The notes below the pieces were generated by a model that worked only from the letters and a program-made list of their open reading frames with translations, ran no database searches and was not told where the DNA came from. From Streptomyces caelestis (GTDB taxonomy: Bacteria > Actinomycetota > Actinomycetes > Streptomycetales > Streptomycetaceae), in NCBI RefSeq assembly GCF_001279005.1, contig NZ_LGCN01000254.1, positions 1-17,744 on the forward strand: DNA of 17,744 bases. Direction: 5' to 3'. Both the position numbers and the translations under genes were made by a program. Shown here in pieces: positions 7,816 to 15,156 of the stretch. Numbering within the stretch: the first letter of the stretch is position 1; the number at the start of each line of letters is the position of its first letter.

Positions 7816-8187
7816 CCTGTCTCCTTCGGACCGTGCTGCGGCTGCCACGGTTGGGAACGTCCTCACCACCGCACCGGTTCACCCGCCGCTCCCGGTCCGC
7901 GTCACCGCCCCGGCCGTCGTGGTCGGTGTCCGGCGCGCGGATGGGTCCGGAGGTCCGGACGACACCTGCCGGAAAATCTCCGCGCGGTGTGAACGGACCC
8001 CCGCCTGGCAGCGTTCTCGAGGTGAGTGCACCGGACTGCCCCGGGGCAGCTCTCCCCACGCCCGCCCCGAGACCCCCTGGCGGCACGGGCACTCCCCGCG
8101 CCGGGAACCGGGCGGGGCCGACCGCACGGCGGGTCTCCGCCGCCGGGGTCCCCTTCGCGTCGCGCCGCCGGTGTCGGGCGGCAACGG
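7816..8187. other. Intergenic region without recognisable gene
   Basis: It lies between the anti-sigma start and the DUF1304 stop, both on the minus strand. It should hold the anti-sigma promoter. I found no coding frame with a recognisable family and no strong hairpin. Confidence 0.5.
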
Positions 8188-8550
8188 TCACCGGGCCAGC
8201 AGGACCGCAGCGAGCGCCAGTACTCCGGGGAGTGCCTGCGCCGCCAGGATGCGCCGGTTGGCGGTGAGACCGCCGTACACGCCGGCGACGACCACGCAGA
8301 CGAGGAAGAAGACCTGAACCCGGAACCCGGTCGGATCCCCCGCGGTCGTTCCCCAGACCAGGCCCGCCGCCAGGAAACCGTTGTAGAGGCCCTGGTTGGC
8401 GGCCAGCGGCGCGGTGGCCCGGGCCAGGGACGTGTCGAAGCCGGAGAGCGCGCGGCCCGGCTTCCTCTCCCACAGGAACATCTCCAGGACCAGGAAGTAG
8501 ACGTGCAGCGCGGCCACCAGGCCGGTCAGCACGTTCGCGGTCGTCTCCAT
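8188..8550 (-). CDS. DUF1304 family small membrane protein
   Basis: This 120-aa inner-membrane protein has four predicted hydrophobic segments (about residues 5-25, 50-68, 76-96 and 99-119). It carries the DUF1304 pattern: HVYFLVLEMFLWE near the N-terminus, LAANQGLYNGFLAAGLVWG in the middle and VVVAGVYGG toward the end. The biochemical role of the family is unknown. A GAGGAG sequence lies 11 nt upstream of the ATG. It is separated from the upstream SKLP gene by a very strong hairpin, so it probably has its own promoter just before 8550. Confidence 0.88.
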   Translation of the reverse strand: METTANVLTGLVAALHVYFLVLEMFLWERKPGRALSGFDTSLARATAPLAANQGLYNGFLAAGLVWGTTAGDPTGFRVQVFFLVCVVVAGVYGGLTANRRILAAQALPGVLALAAVLLAR

Positions 8551-8597
8551 CGGTGTGCGTACTCCTCGGAGTGCGTGGGCGGGGGCCGGGCCGTTCT

Positions 8598-8645
8598 TCG
8601 ATCGCCGTGCGCCGGGACGGGACGGCCCCGGCGCACGGCGATCGA
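8598..8645 (-). terminator. Strong terminator hairpin after the SKLP gene
   Basis: A 19-bp perfect stem with a 10-nt loop lies 23 bp after the SKLP stop. It is among the longest perfect hairpins in the window. No U-tract follows on the minus strand. Confidence 0.7.
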
Positions 8646-8668
8646 TCCGGATCCGGCGGGTCAGTGGA

Positions 8669-9007
8669 TCAGTGGATCTGCAGGACGTACAGCGGGACGT
8701 CGAGGTTCTCGATGTCGCGGATCGAGGACCACTTGCCCATGGCCCTGATCTCGTTGCCCAGCCACACGTGGATGTTGTTGTTGCCGGACGTGATGCGCTC
8801 GACGTCGGCGAGGGCGGGGGTGATGGTGCCCGCGTTGGCGAAGCACTTGGTGTCGGCGCCGCCGTTGTACCAGACCTTCACGAAGTCCGTCCGGTCACCG
8901 CAGTCGGTCTGGTTGATCGCGGCCGCCGGGGAGGCGGGCAGCAGGAGCGTCATCGCCGCCGCGGTGGCAGCGGTGAGCGAGAGGCGCTGAATGAAACGCT
9001 TCTTCAT
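8669..9007 (-). CDS. Secreted beta/gamma-crystallin-like protein (SKLP, killer-toxin-like)
   Basis: This is a 112-aa precursor with a Sec signal peptide (MKKRFIQRLSLTAATAAAM, then LLLPASPAAA). Cleavage after Ala30 leaves about 82 residues. The mature part (INQTDCGDRTDFVKVW, then KCFANAGTI, then VWLGNEIRAMGKWSSI) fits Streptomyces killer-toxin-like protein, a single-domain beta/gamma crystallin of about 84 residues reported as cytotoxic to yeast and fungi. The two cysteines (36 and 55) can form one disulfide. AAGGA lies about 13 nt upstream of the ATG. No immunity or processing gene is adjacent, and it is monocistronic by the downstream hairpin. Antifungal activity is inferred from the family. 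Confidence 0.82.
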   Translation of the reverse strand: MKKRFIQRLSLTAATAAAMTLLLPASPAAAINQTDCGDRTDFVKVWYNGGADTKCFANAGTITPALADVERITSGNNNIHVWLGNEIRAMGKWSSIRDIENLDVPLYVLQIH

Positions 9008-9245
9008 GAGTGGGAGAACTTTCCTTCTGTGAGATGCCGTGCCGTGGGAGCGGGGCGTGCGGCCGGGAGAGCCGCAGCCGTCACCGCTCGGGCCGGCCGG
9101 ACGCGTGTGCGTCCCACTGGGCCTACGACGAGCGGAGATCTCCGGTTCACCGTGCGGGCGATCTCGGCCGCGTTGCAGGGAATGGACCTGTCAACCTCCC
9201 CTCGGCGCGCGGGAATCGGACGACGGTGTCCTCACCGCTCCGCAC

Positions 9246-9356
9246 ACCTGCGCCGTCCACCCCGCCCAGGGGATCGCGCACCGCCTTCCCGACGGGCGGC
9301 TCTTCGTCGACCTGTACGGCTTCCACCCGGTCCGCGGACGGCGACCGCTCTCCCCC
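9246..9356 (+). pseudogene. Fragment of an AfsR/SARP-type NB-ARC domain
   Basis: In frame with 9246, CAVHPAQGIA followed by HRLPDGRLFVDLYGFHPV resembles the conserved segment just after the P-loop of AfsR-type NB-ARC regulators (AVHWAHRVAxRFPDGQLYVDLxGF). The P-loop and everything beyond about residue 36 are absent, so this is a remnant of a lost regulator gene. The flanks 9008-9245 and 9357-9437 show nothing else recognisable. Confidence 0.5.
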
Positions 9357-9437
9357 ATGGCGCGGACAAGGCGCGGCGGCCACCCGCGACAAGGAGACGA
9401 CAAGGTTTGGCCAAGGCCTTCCGGAGAGTGTGGCCCC

Positions 9438-9503
9438 ATGCTGCCGCCCTCGGGCGGCAGCCACGCCACAGCACCACCGGAAGAAGATTGGTCACCCCCA
9501 TGA
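9438..9503 (+). CDS. Possible 21-codon leader ORF coupled to the ECF sigma gene
   Basis: An ATG with GGAGAG 9 nt upstream opens a 21-codon frame (MLPPSGGSHATAPPEEDWSPP). Its TGA overlaps the sigma ATG as ATGA. A 10-bp perfect hairpin (9440-9461) spans its first codons. It could be a regulatory leader, or just the tail of the NB-ARC remnant frame, which is in the same frame. Confidence 0.25.
   Translation: MLPPSGGSHATAPPEEDWSPP
9440..9461 (+). promoter_or_regulatory. GC-rich hairpin upstream of the sigma gene
   Basis: The perfect inverted repeat GCTGCCGCCC / GGGCGGCAGC has a 2-nt centre and ends 38 nt before the sigma ATG. It could act on translation, or terminate transcription from upstream. 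Confidence 0.45.
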
Positions 9504-10081
9504 ACGGGACTTCGGAGGCGGGAACCGCCGCCCCCGCCCCGGGCCGGACCCCCACCCGGCACCCCCTGTCGGACGTCGACCACGACACCTTCGTCCGCAC
9601 GGTCTACGACCGGTACGGCCCCCTGCTCCTGCGGTATGCGGCACGGCTGCTGGACGGGGACTGGCACAAGGCGGAGGACGTCCTCCAGGAGACGACGGCC
9701 CGGGCCTGGAAGCACGCCCCCTACCTGGGCACGCGCGACGAACTCGTCCGGCCGTGGCTCTTCACCGTGGTCAGGAACCTCGTCATCGACCACCACCGCT
9801 CCCGGCGGCTCCGGCCGCTGGAACTGATGCCGGTCGAGGAGCTCGACACCCCCCGGGAGACCTCGGAGAACCTGCTCACCCTCCATGTGGTGCTGGAGGC
9901 GCTGCAGGAGCTGACGGAGCAGCAGCGGACCGTCATCAGGCTGATGTACTACCTGGAGTGCAGTGTGGCCCAGACGGCCGAGCACCTCGGCATCCCTCCC
10001 GGCACCGTCAAGAGCCGCGCCTTCTACGCCCTCCGGGCACTGCGCAAGGCGTTGGAGGAGCGGGGAGTGGTCGGCAGGTGA
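9500..10081 (+). CDS. ECF-type RNA polymerase sigma factor
   Basis: This 193-aa extracytoplasmic-function sigma factor would direct RNA polymerase to a dedicated promoter set. Region 2 spans about 30-105 (AEDVLQETTARAWKH, then WLFTVVRNLVIDHHRSRR) and region 4 about 130-187 (LTEQQRTVIRLMYYLECSV, then AEHLGIPPGTVKSRAFYALRALR). There is no region 3 or C-terminal extension. The ATG has no good ribosome binding site. Either it is translationally coupled to the short upstream frame (ATGA), or a TTG at 9488, preceded by GGAAG, is the start. It is convergent with the SARP gene. A zf-HC2 anti-sigma gene lies 1.7 kb away on the other strand, not in the usual position directly downstream. Confidence 0.88.
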   Translation: MNGTSEAGTAAPAPGRTPTRHPLSDVDHDTFVRTVYDRYGPLLLRYAARLLDGDWHKAEDVLQETTARAWKHAPYLGTRDELVRPWLFTVVRNLVIDHHRSRRLRPLELMPVEELDTPRETSENLLTLHVVLEALQELTEQQRTVIRLMYYLECSVAQTAEHLGIPPGTVKSRAFYALRALRKALEERGVVGR

Positions 10082-10108
10082 CGGCATGGTGCCGGATCCG
10101 CCGTCACC
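10077..10108 (+). terminator. Terminator overlapping the sigma stop codon
   Basis: A 9-bp perfect stem (GGTGACGGC / GCCGTCACC) with a 14-nt loop includes the sigma gene's TGA. Confidence 0.5.
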
Positions 10109-10226
10109 GCACCGTCCGTGTCGCGGGGCGTCCCGGCACACCGTCACGCGCGGGCCGTTCCCGCGCCCGTCCGTCACCGGTGCTCGTGAACCGGTGCGCG
10201 AGGCTTCTCGCAGGGAAGCGGTGACG

Positions 10227-10249
10227 TCAAGGTGCACAAGGGACCTTGA
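10227..10249 (-). terminator. Terminator after the SARP gene
   Basis: A 7-bp perfect stem (TCAAGGT / ACCTTGA) with a 9-nt loop lies 7 bp beyond the SARP stop in its direction of transcription. Confidence 0.45.
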
Positions 10250-10256
10250 CCGCCCG

Positions 10257-12305
10257 TCAGCCCCGCTGGAGGGTGGCGGCGGCAGCCGGCAGGGCGGCCG
10301 GACCGGGCCGCTGCTCCGCCGGCCGCGTCTTCGCCCGGGCGACCGCCGTCCGGGCGGTGTGGGCACGGGACGGGGGCATGTCGGCGAGCAGTGCGCCGCG
10401 GACGAGTTCGCAGGAGAAGGCGTACGCGTCCGACAGCGACGGGCCGCCGGCCCGCTCCCAGGTCATCAGCCCGGCGTCGGCGGCGTCCTCCAGTGCCCGC
10501 AGGACGACGGTGAAGGGCAACGCGCAGGCGCGTGCCAGGAACCGCGCCTCGACCGGGCCGGACAGGACCGCCGCCTCCACGACGCGCCGGGCGTCGGGCG
10601 ACAGCGCGGCCAGCCGCGCGCGGACCTCGCAGCGGACCGCGTGCGGCACGCGTACCGGGGTGCCGGCGGGGAGGCCGTCCGACGCCCCGATGACCTCGGT
10701 CAGGTAGAAGGCGTTGCCCCCGGTCAGGGCATGCAGCCCGGCCGCCTCGGCGGACGGCGGGAAGAAGCCGTGGGGCGGGTGCGAGCCGCTCGGGCGCCAC
10801 ATGTGCGCCGCACCCGGCCCGTCGCCCGGGCCGGCTCCTCCGTCCACGTCCACGGCGCCGCCGGTTCGCGGACTCCCCGCCCGGTCCGTGTCCCTCGCCC
10901 GCAGCAGCTCCTCGACGTCGGCGATGTCGAGCGGCCCCACCTCGATGAGCCCGGCCCCGCTCCGGGCCAGTCGAGCCTGGAACGCGGCGACCGCGGGGTC
11001 GCGGACCTCCGTGACCGCGCACACCACCATGAGCGGGACCTCGCCCGGCAGGTCCGCGTGGACCGCCAGCGCCTCCAGGTCCTCGGGCGGTGCGTTCTGG
11101 ACGCCGTCGACGAGGCACAGGACGGGCTCCGTGTGCCGGGCCGCCCCGCCCGGTACGGCCCATGGCTCCCGCAGGAGGCGCAGGGCCGCGCCGCCGCCGT
11201 ACCCGGCCGCGCCCTGCGGCGCCGTGCGCCGCGGGTACCGGTCGTGCACCACGACCGATCCACGGGCGCGCGCCCTGCGGCCGAACTCCCGCAGCAGCCA
11301 CGTCTTCCCGGTGCCGGTGGCGCCGTGCAGCACGGCCCATACCGTACGGCCCGTTCCCGCCCTGGCGAACAGTTCCCCCAGGGCGGAGAGCTGGCGGCCC
11401 CGGCTGGTCGGAACCGGGGCAGGGGCAGGAGCAGGGACAGCGAGGCGCCGGACCGTGCCGGGCGTGCCGTCGGCCGGCTCCTGGCGCAGCAACGCCAGAT
11501 GGGTCCGCCGCAGCAGGGGCCCGGGATCGGCTCCGAGGGTGTCCGCCAAGGTGCGGCGCACCGTCTCGTACCGCTGGAGCGCCTCCGCGGTACGGCCGTC
11601 CGCCTGCAGGGCCCGCAGCAGCGTCACCCAGGACGTCTCGCGCAGCGGGTTCTCGCCGACGAGTTCCATACAGGTCGATATCGCCTGTTCGAGGCGGCCC
11701 TCGCCGAGCAGCAGCCGGGCCCGCAGGTCCCGGGCCGACCAGTGCAGTTCGGTCAGCCGGTCGGCTTCCTGCCGGGCGAAGGAGTGCGCCTGTGCGTCGG
11801 CGTAGGGCTGCCCCCGCCACCGTGCCAGGGCCCGTTCGACCGTCCGGAGCGCACGGTCGGTACGGCCTTCATCGGCCAGGCGGTGACCGTGCTCGACGGC
11901 CTCCTCGAACAGGACGGCGTCCCGGCGGTCGGGGGCGGCCCGCAGGACGTATCCGGCGGAGGTGCTGGCCAGGAGCGGCGACGTCCGCCCCGCGGTGGGC
12001 TCCTCCAGCACGGACCGAAGCCGGCTGATGTGCGCGTGCACCGAGGAGGCGGCTGAGGCGGGCGGTCTGCCGTTCCACAGGTCGTCGCAGATGCGCCCCA
12101 CGCTCACGGGACGGCAGTCCTCCATGAGTAGCCGCAGCAGCAGGGCCCGGCGCTGCGGCGGGCCGAGGTCGATGTGCCCGCGGTCGCCCCGCACCTCCAG
12201 CGGGCCGAGCACGCCGAAGAACGGGGCGGACGGGCCCCCGTCGTCGCACCGGGGCCCGTCGTGGCGGACGGCGGCGAAGGCGAGGGGCTCGGCGGTACGG
12301 GACAC
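10257..12305 (-). CDS. SARP-family transcriptional regulator with BTAD and AAA/NB-ARC-like ATPase domain
   Basis: This 682-aa AfsR/SARP-class regulator resembles those that activate specialised-metabolite genes by binding direct repeats near -35. It has an OmpR-type winged helix at about 29-122 (GPLEVRG, then SVHAHISRLRSVL, then GYVL) and a bacterial transcriptional activation domain at about 128-275 (VLFEEAVEHG, then QADGRTAEALQRYE, then LGADPGPLL). A P-loop follows (GATGTGKT, 328-335), with a Walker B-like VLCLVDG at 395-401. There is no clear TPR tail, so it is shorter than AfsR (about 990 aa). The GTG start has AAGGAG 6 nt upstream. No biosynthetic genes are visible nearby, so the target is unknown. 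Its ATPase sequence differs from the NB-ARC fragment at 9246. Confidence 0.87.
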   Translation of the reverse strand: MSRTAEPLAFAAVRHDGPRCDDGGPSAPFFGVLGPLEVRGDRGHIDLGPPQRRALLLRLLMEDCRPVSVGRICDDLWNGRPPASAASSVHAHISRLRSVLEEPTAGRTSPLLASTSAGYVLRAAPDRRDAVLFEEAVEHGHRLADEGRTDRALRTVERALARWRGQPYADAQAHSFARQEADRLTELHWSARDLRARLLLGEGRLEQAISTCMELVGENPLRETSWVTLLRALQADGRTAEALQRYETVRRTLADTLGADPGPLLRRTHLALLRQEPADGTPGTVRRLAVPAPAPAPVPTSRGRQLSALGELFARAGTGRTVWAVLHGATGTGKTWLLREFGRRARARGSVVVHDRYPRRTAPQGAAGYGGGAALRLLREPWAVPGGAARHTEPVLCLVDGVQNAPPEDLEALAVHADLPGEVPLMVVCAVTEVRDPAVAAFQARLARSGAGLIEVGPLDIADVEELLRARDTDRAGSPRTGGAVDVDGGAGPGDGPGAAHMWRPSGSHPPHGFFPPSAEAAGLHALTGGNAFYLTEVIGASDGLPAGTPVRVPHAVRCEVRARLAALSPDARRVVEAAVLSGPVEARFLARACALPFTVVLRALEDAADAGLMTWERAGGPSLSDAYAFSCELVRGALLADMPPSRAHTARTAVARAKTRPAEQRPGPAALPAAAATLQRG

Positions 12306-12439
12306 GGCAGACTCCTTCCGGCGGGGTGACGGCTCAAGGCGGTGGCGGAGACGGCGTCGACACCGGCGGGAAGGAGGGGGCCGCCGGCCGCACCGGGAAT
12401 CCGCTCCGGCCGTGCGGGCCGCTCCTCCCCGTCCCAGGC

Positions 12440-12471
12440 GCCCCGGTGCCGGACCGAGCCGGTTCCGGGGC
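12440..12471 (-). terminator. Terminator after the DUF5707 gene
   Basis: A GCCCCGG / CCGGGGC stem continues into an inner CCGG/CCGG stem across a 2x2 internal loop. It begins 11 bp beyond the DUF5707 stop, ahead of the SARP promoter. Confidence 0.5.
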
Positions 12472-12482
12472 CTGGTGACGGG

Positions 12483-12932
12483 TCAGCGGGTGACGTCGAA
12501 CGTGGCGGCGCGGGGCAGGAACGTGGTGTCGCCGTCCTTGGCCGTCGCGAGCACCGACACGTGCCAGGTGCCTTCCGCGAGGTCGGCGGCGTCCTGCCGG
12601 GTCACCTTCAGGGTGTAGGCGCAGCGGGACGTCCGGTCCGAGGTGCTGCGGCAGTCGGCCTTGTCCACGTACCGCATCTCCGGCTCGGTGGGGTCGAGTG
12701 CGGAGCTCGCCGGCCAGGCGATGACCCTGGTCTCGCGGATGCCGGAGTCGTCGCTCACGTCCGCGGTGTAGGAGAGCGTGCCCGCCTTCAGCTGGGAGGG
12801 GGCGAGATAGCGGGCGGAGCCGTTCTCCACGGTCGGCCGTACGGCGGTGGAGGCCATGGCGTAGCCGCCGACGGCGAGGGCGCCGAGGGCGCCGAGGGCG
12901 ATGACGGACGGGACGAGAACGCGCTTGGACAT
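12483..12932 (-). CDS. DUF5707 domain-containing secreted protein
   Basis: This 149-aa protein starts with MSKRVLVPSVIALGALGALA, a signal peptide or membrane anchor. An extracellular domain follows with YTADVSDDSGIRETRVIAWP, two cysteines in CRSTSDRTSRC that probably form a disulfide, and the closing RAATFDVTR. This matches DUF5707, a Streptomyces family of unknown function with a probable Ig-like beta fold. The start is the ATG at 12932, with AGGGGGAA a few nt upstream. The longer frame upstream has no signal-like N-terminus. It is a single gene with its own terminator. Confidence 0.85.
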   Translation of the reverse strand: MSKRVLVPSVIALGALGALAVGGYAMASTAVRPTVENGSARYLAPSQLKAGTLSYTADVSDDSGIRETRVIAWPASSALDPTEPEMRYVDKADCRSTSDRTSRCAYTLKVTRQDAADLAEGTWHVSVLATAKDGDTTFLPRAATFDVTR

Positions 12933-13208
12933 GAGGGTTCCCCCTGTGGGTGAGTGGAGTGTCGAGGTGCGGGAGAGCGAGGAGAACCGGTGGTCGACCG
13001 GCCGCTTTCCCGATGTGATCGAGCCTATGGCCGGGAACAGGGGGTGATCCTCACGCCGCGGAAGGATCATCGTGTGGAACCGCGGGTGCAGCGTCTGCAC
13101 CCCAGGTAAGAGAACGGGGTCCACCTCGAGCCCGAGGACAGCCCCTCACCCGCGGCCCTCGCCCCCCTTTCCCACGAAGCCGGACACGACGTCCTGGCCA
13201 CGGAAAAC
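12933..13208. other. Intergenic region before the DUF5707 gene
   Basis: It holds the presumed DUF5707 promoter. I see no coding frame of a known family and no strong repeat. Confidence 0.5.
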
Positions 13209-13244
13209 GCTCGGGGCGGCCGGACAACTCCGGCCGCCCCGAGC
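13209..13244 (-). terminator. Rho-independent terminator after the YbjQ-family gene
   Basis: A 16-bp perfect stem with a CAAC loop lies 17 bp beyond the gene's stop. On the minus strand it is followed by GCGTTTTCC, one of the few terminators here with a T-run. Confidence 0.8.
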
Positions 13245-13261
13245 TCGAACTCCGCTTGCCC

Positions 13262-13630
13262 CTAGGCGGCCGGAGCGATGATCACAGCCGTTCCGTAGGC
13301 GCAGACCTCGGTACCGACGTCCTGGGCCGTCGTGACGTCGAAACGCGTGGCGAGCACGGCGTTCGCACCGCGGGCCCTGGCGGCCTCGACCAGCCGTTCC
13401 GTCGCCTCGTTCCGGGTCTGCACCAGCGTCTTGGTCAGGCCCTTCAGCTCACCGCCGATCACCGACTTCAGTCCCGCGCCGAGCTGGGAGCCCAGGTTGC
13501 GGGAACGGACCGTCAGCCCGAACACCTCCCCGATGACCTGCTTCACCTCGTGCCCGGGCACTTCATTGGTGGTCACGACCAGAACGTCCGAGCCCTGCGC
13601 CGTGCCCCCGGTGTAGTCGTCAATGAGCAT
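13262..13630 (-). CDS. YbjQ/UPF0145 family protein (putative heavy-metal-binding domain)
   Basis: This 122-aa protein spans the whole YbjQ/DUF74 domain. It opens with a TNEVPGHEVKQVIGEVFGL segment, then VRSRNLGSQLGAGLKSVIGGEL, then AARARGANAVLATRFDV, and ends VCAYGTAVII. Family members form ring-like oligomers; metal binding was proposed but no function is settled. The ATG at 13630 is chosen because AAGG lies 7 nt upstream. It is monocistronic, bounded by the terminators on either side. Confidence 0.87.
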   Translation of the reverse strand: MLIDDYTGGTAQGSDVLVVTTNEVPGHEVKQVIGEVFGLTVRSRNLGSQLGAGLKSVIGGELKGLTKTLVQTRNEATERLVEAARARGANAVLATRFDVTTAQDVGTEVCAYGTAVIIAPAA

Positions 13631-13726
13631 GGATCCGCCTTTGTGAGAGAAAGAAATGAACGATCGGACATCTGTCATCCGTCATCCGTCCCAACGACGT
13701 CGGCACGGTGCCGGTTCACCACTCCC

Positions 13727-13759
13727 CCGCCGGACCCGCGTGTCCACGCGGCCCGGTGG
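13727..13759 (-). terminator. Terminator after the SGNH hydrolase gene
   Basis: A 7-bp inner stem (CCGCGTG / CACGCGG) is extended by CCGCCGG / CCGGTGG with one wobble. It lies just beyond the SGNH stop at 13772. Confidence 0.5.
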
Positions 13760-13771
13760 GAAGGGCGGCGA

Positions 13772-14656
13772 CTACTTCCCGAGCCGCTCGTACACCGTGG
13801 AGGCCGTCATCAGGTGGCCGACGGCGTTGGGGTGGGCGGAGCCGGGCGTCCGCGGCAGCAGCGGGTTGATCCACTGCCCCGACGAAGGGCTGCACATGTC
13901 CCTGCCCCGGAACGCCGAAGAGGTGTCGACGTACTCGGCCTGCTTCGTGAGGGCCGCCAACTGCAGCATGATGTTCAGCCGGTTCGTGGTCCGGTGGAGC
14001 CAGGCGACGTCCCCCTCGGCCAGGGGCACGGAGGAACCGCAGGCGCTCCCGTCGGCGGGGAACGGGTTGGGGTATCCGACCACGACGACACGCGCGTCGG
14101 GGCTGCGCCGCTTGATGTCGGTGAGCATGTCGGGCAGACGTGTGTTCAGCTTGGCGAAGCCCGCGTCCACGTCCTTGGCCGCCTTGTCCCGGCAGGGAGT
14201 CCCCTCCCGGGTGGTGAGCCCGGCCAGGACGCACGTGGTGAGCACGTCGGAGAAGCCGAGGTCGTTGCCGCCGAGGGTGACGGTCACCAGGTCGGTGTCC
14301 CTGGTGAGGGCATTCACCTGCGGGGCGGCGGAGCCCTCCTGGTTCCACAGCGAGCGGGTGGTCGCGCCACTGCAGGTGACGTCCTTGAACACGGCCGGCT
14401 TGTACGTCTCGGCGATCCACCACGGGTAGCTGCCGACAGAACGACCGCACGCCGCGTTCGTCTGCTGGGCCAGACCGGTGCCGGCGGCGTAGGAGTCACC
14501 CAGGGCGACGTAGTTCTTGACGGATCCCTGTCCTGAGGCGCCGACCGCGATGGCCGGCGCGGCCCCGGCGGTCAGCAGTGAGGCGGTGGCCGCGGTGAGG
14601 GCGGCGGCCGTCGCCGCCCCCTTGCGGGCCCTGAAGAACGGGCGGGATCGGACCAT
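13772..14656 (-). CDS. Secreted SGNH/GDSL-family hydrolase (lipase/esterase)
   Basis: This 294-aa precursor has a long Sec signal peptide (Arg-rich start, Ala/Thr-rich core to about residue 38). The mature enzyme shows SGNH block I (YVALGDSYAAGTG, nucleophile Ser), block III (LGGNDLGF, oxyanion Gly and Asn) and block V (GSAHPNAVGH, catalytic His). In block V the usual Asp three residues before His is replaced, as in Streptomyces lipases that use a Ser-His dyad. Six cysteines in the mature part suit three disulfides, as in that lipase group. It would hydrolyse esters or lipids outside the cell. AAGGGG lies 5 nt upstream of the ATG. It is monocistronic. Confidence 0.9.
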   Translation of the reverse strand: MVRSRPFFRARKGAATAAALTAATASLLTAGAAPAIAVGASGQGSVKNYVALGDSYAAGTGLAQQTNAACGRSVGSYPWWIAETYKPAVFKDVTCSGATTRSLWNQEGSAAPQVNALTRDTDLVTVTLGGNDLGFSDVLTTCVLAGLTTREGTPCRDKAAKDVDAGFAKLNTRLPDMLTDIKRRSPDARVVVVGYPNPFPADGSACGSSVPLAEGDVAWLHRTTNRLNIMLQLAALTKQAEYVDTSSAFRGRDMCSPSSGQWINPLLPRTPGSAHPNAVGHLMTASTVYERLGK

Positions 14657-15156
14657 GAAGTCCCCTTGATGTGGAAGAAACCGTACGGATCAGCGGTGTG
14701 CCCTTCCGCGCGTGGCGCGTGGGCCCACCGTTCGCCTGAACGACGGCGGAACCGACCCGGTTCACCTCGGCTCCCCACCCTGGAGACGTGGTGACTCACC
14801 GTGTGAGGCGAGCCGGTCCGTCGGGGTCCTCGAAAAGAGGGCAGCGTGGCTGAGACCGGGACGGGGCTGCGGGAGACATACGCGCGCCCGGTCGTTCGGG
14901 CGCCTGCACCGTCGTGGCTGACTTTCTGTGGTGCGGGTTCCTTCAGGGCAGGGAGTGCTCCAGGCCCGGATCGAGGCGACTGCGTGGAGGGGCGAAGCGC
15001 CCTGGCGCCACAGTCGCTCACCCACAGGGTCGTTGATGACGACGTCGAACAGATGACTCTCGAGATCAGCCACAGGAAGCGCAAGCAGACATGGACCCGC
15101 ACTTATAGAGAAGAGAGAGGATCACATTTCCGCAGGTCAGAGGGTGTGACGGGGCC
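14657..15156. other. Gene-poor region with structured repeats
   Basis: No frame here matches a family I know. A bulged stem at 14976-15017 (GCGACTG-CG-TGG / CCA-CAGTCGC, with an inner GGGCG/CGCCC hairpin) is the main structure. A minus-strand frame with ESHLFDVVINDPVGERLWRQ has fairly G/C third positions, so a small decayed gene is possible. Confidence 0.45.

Noticed and set aside
7549..10081. Sigma/anti-sigma operon formed by the zf-HC2 and ECF genes
   Set aside because: They are on opposite strands, 1.7 kb apart, with two unrelated genes between, so a partnership cannot be claimed from position.
9963..12056. 697-codon plus-strand frame opposite the SARP gene
   Set aside because: It has no recognisable domain and overlaps the intact SARP gene, which has a proper ribosome binding site and motifs.
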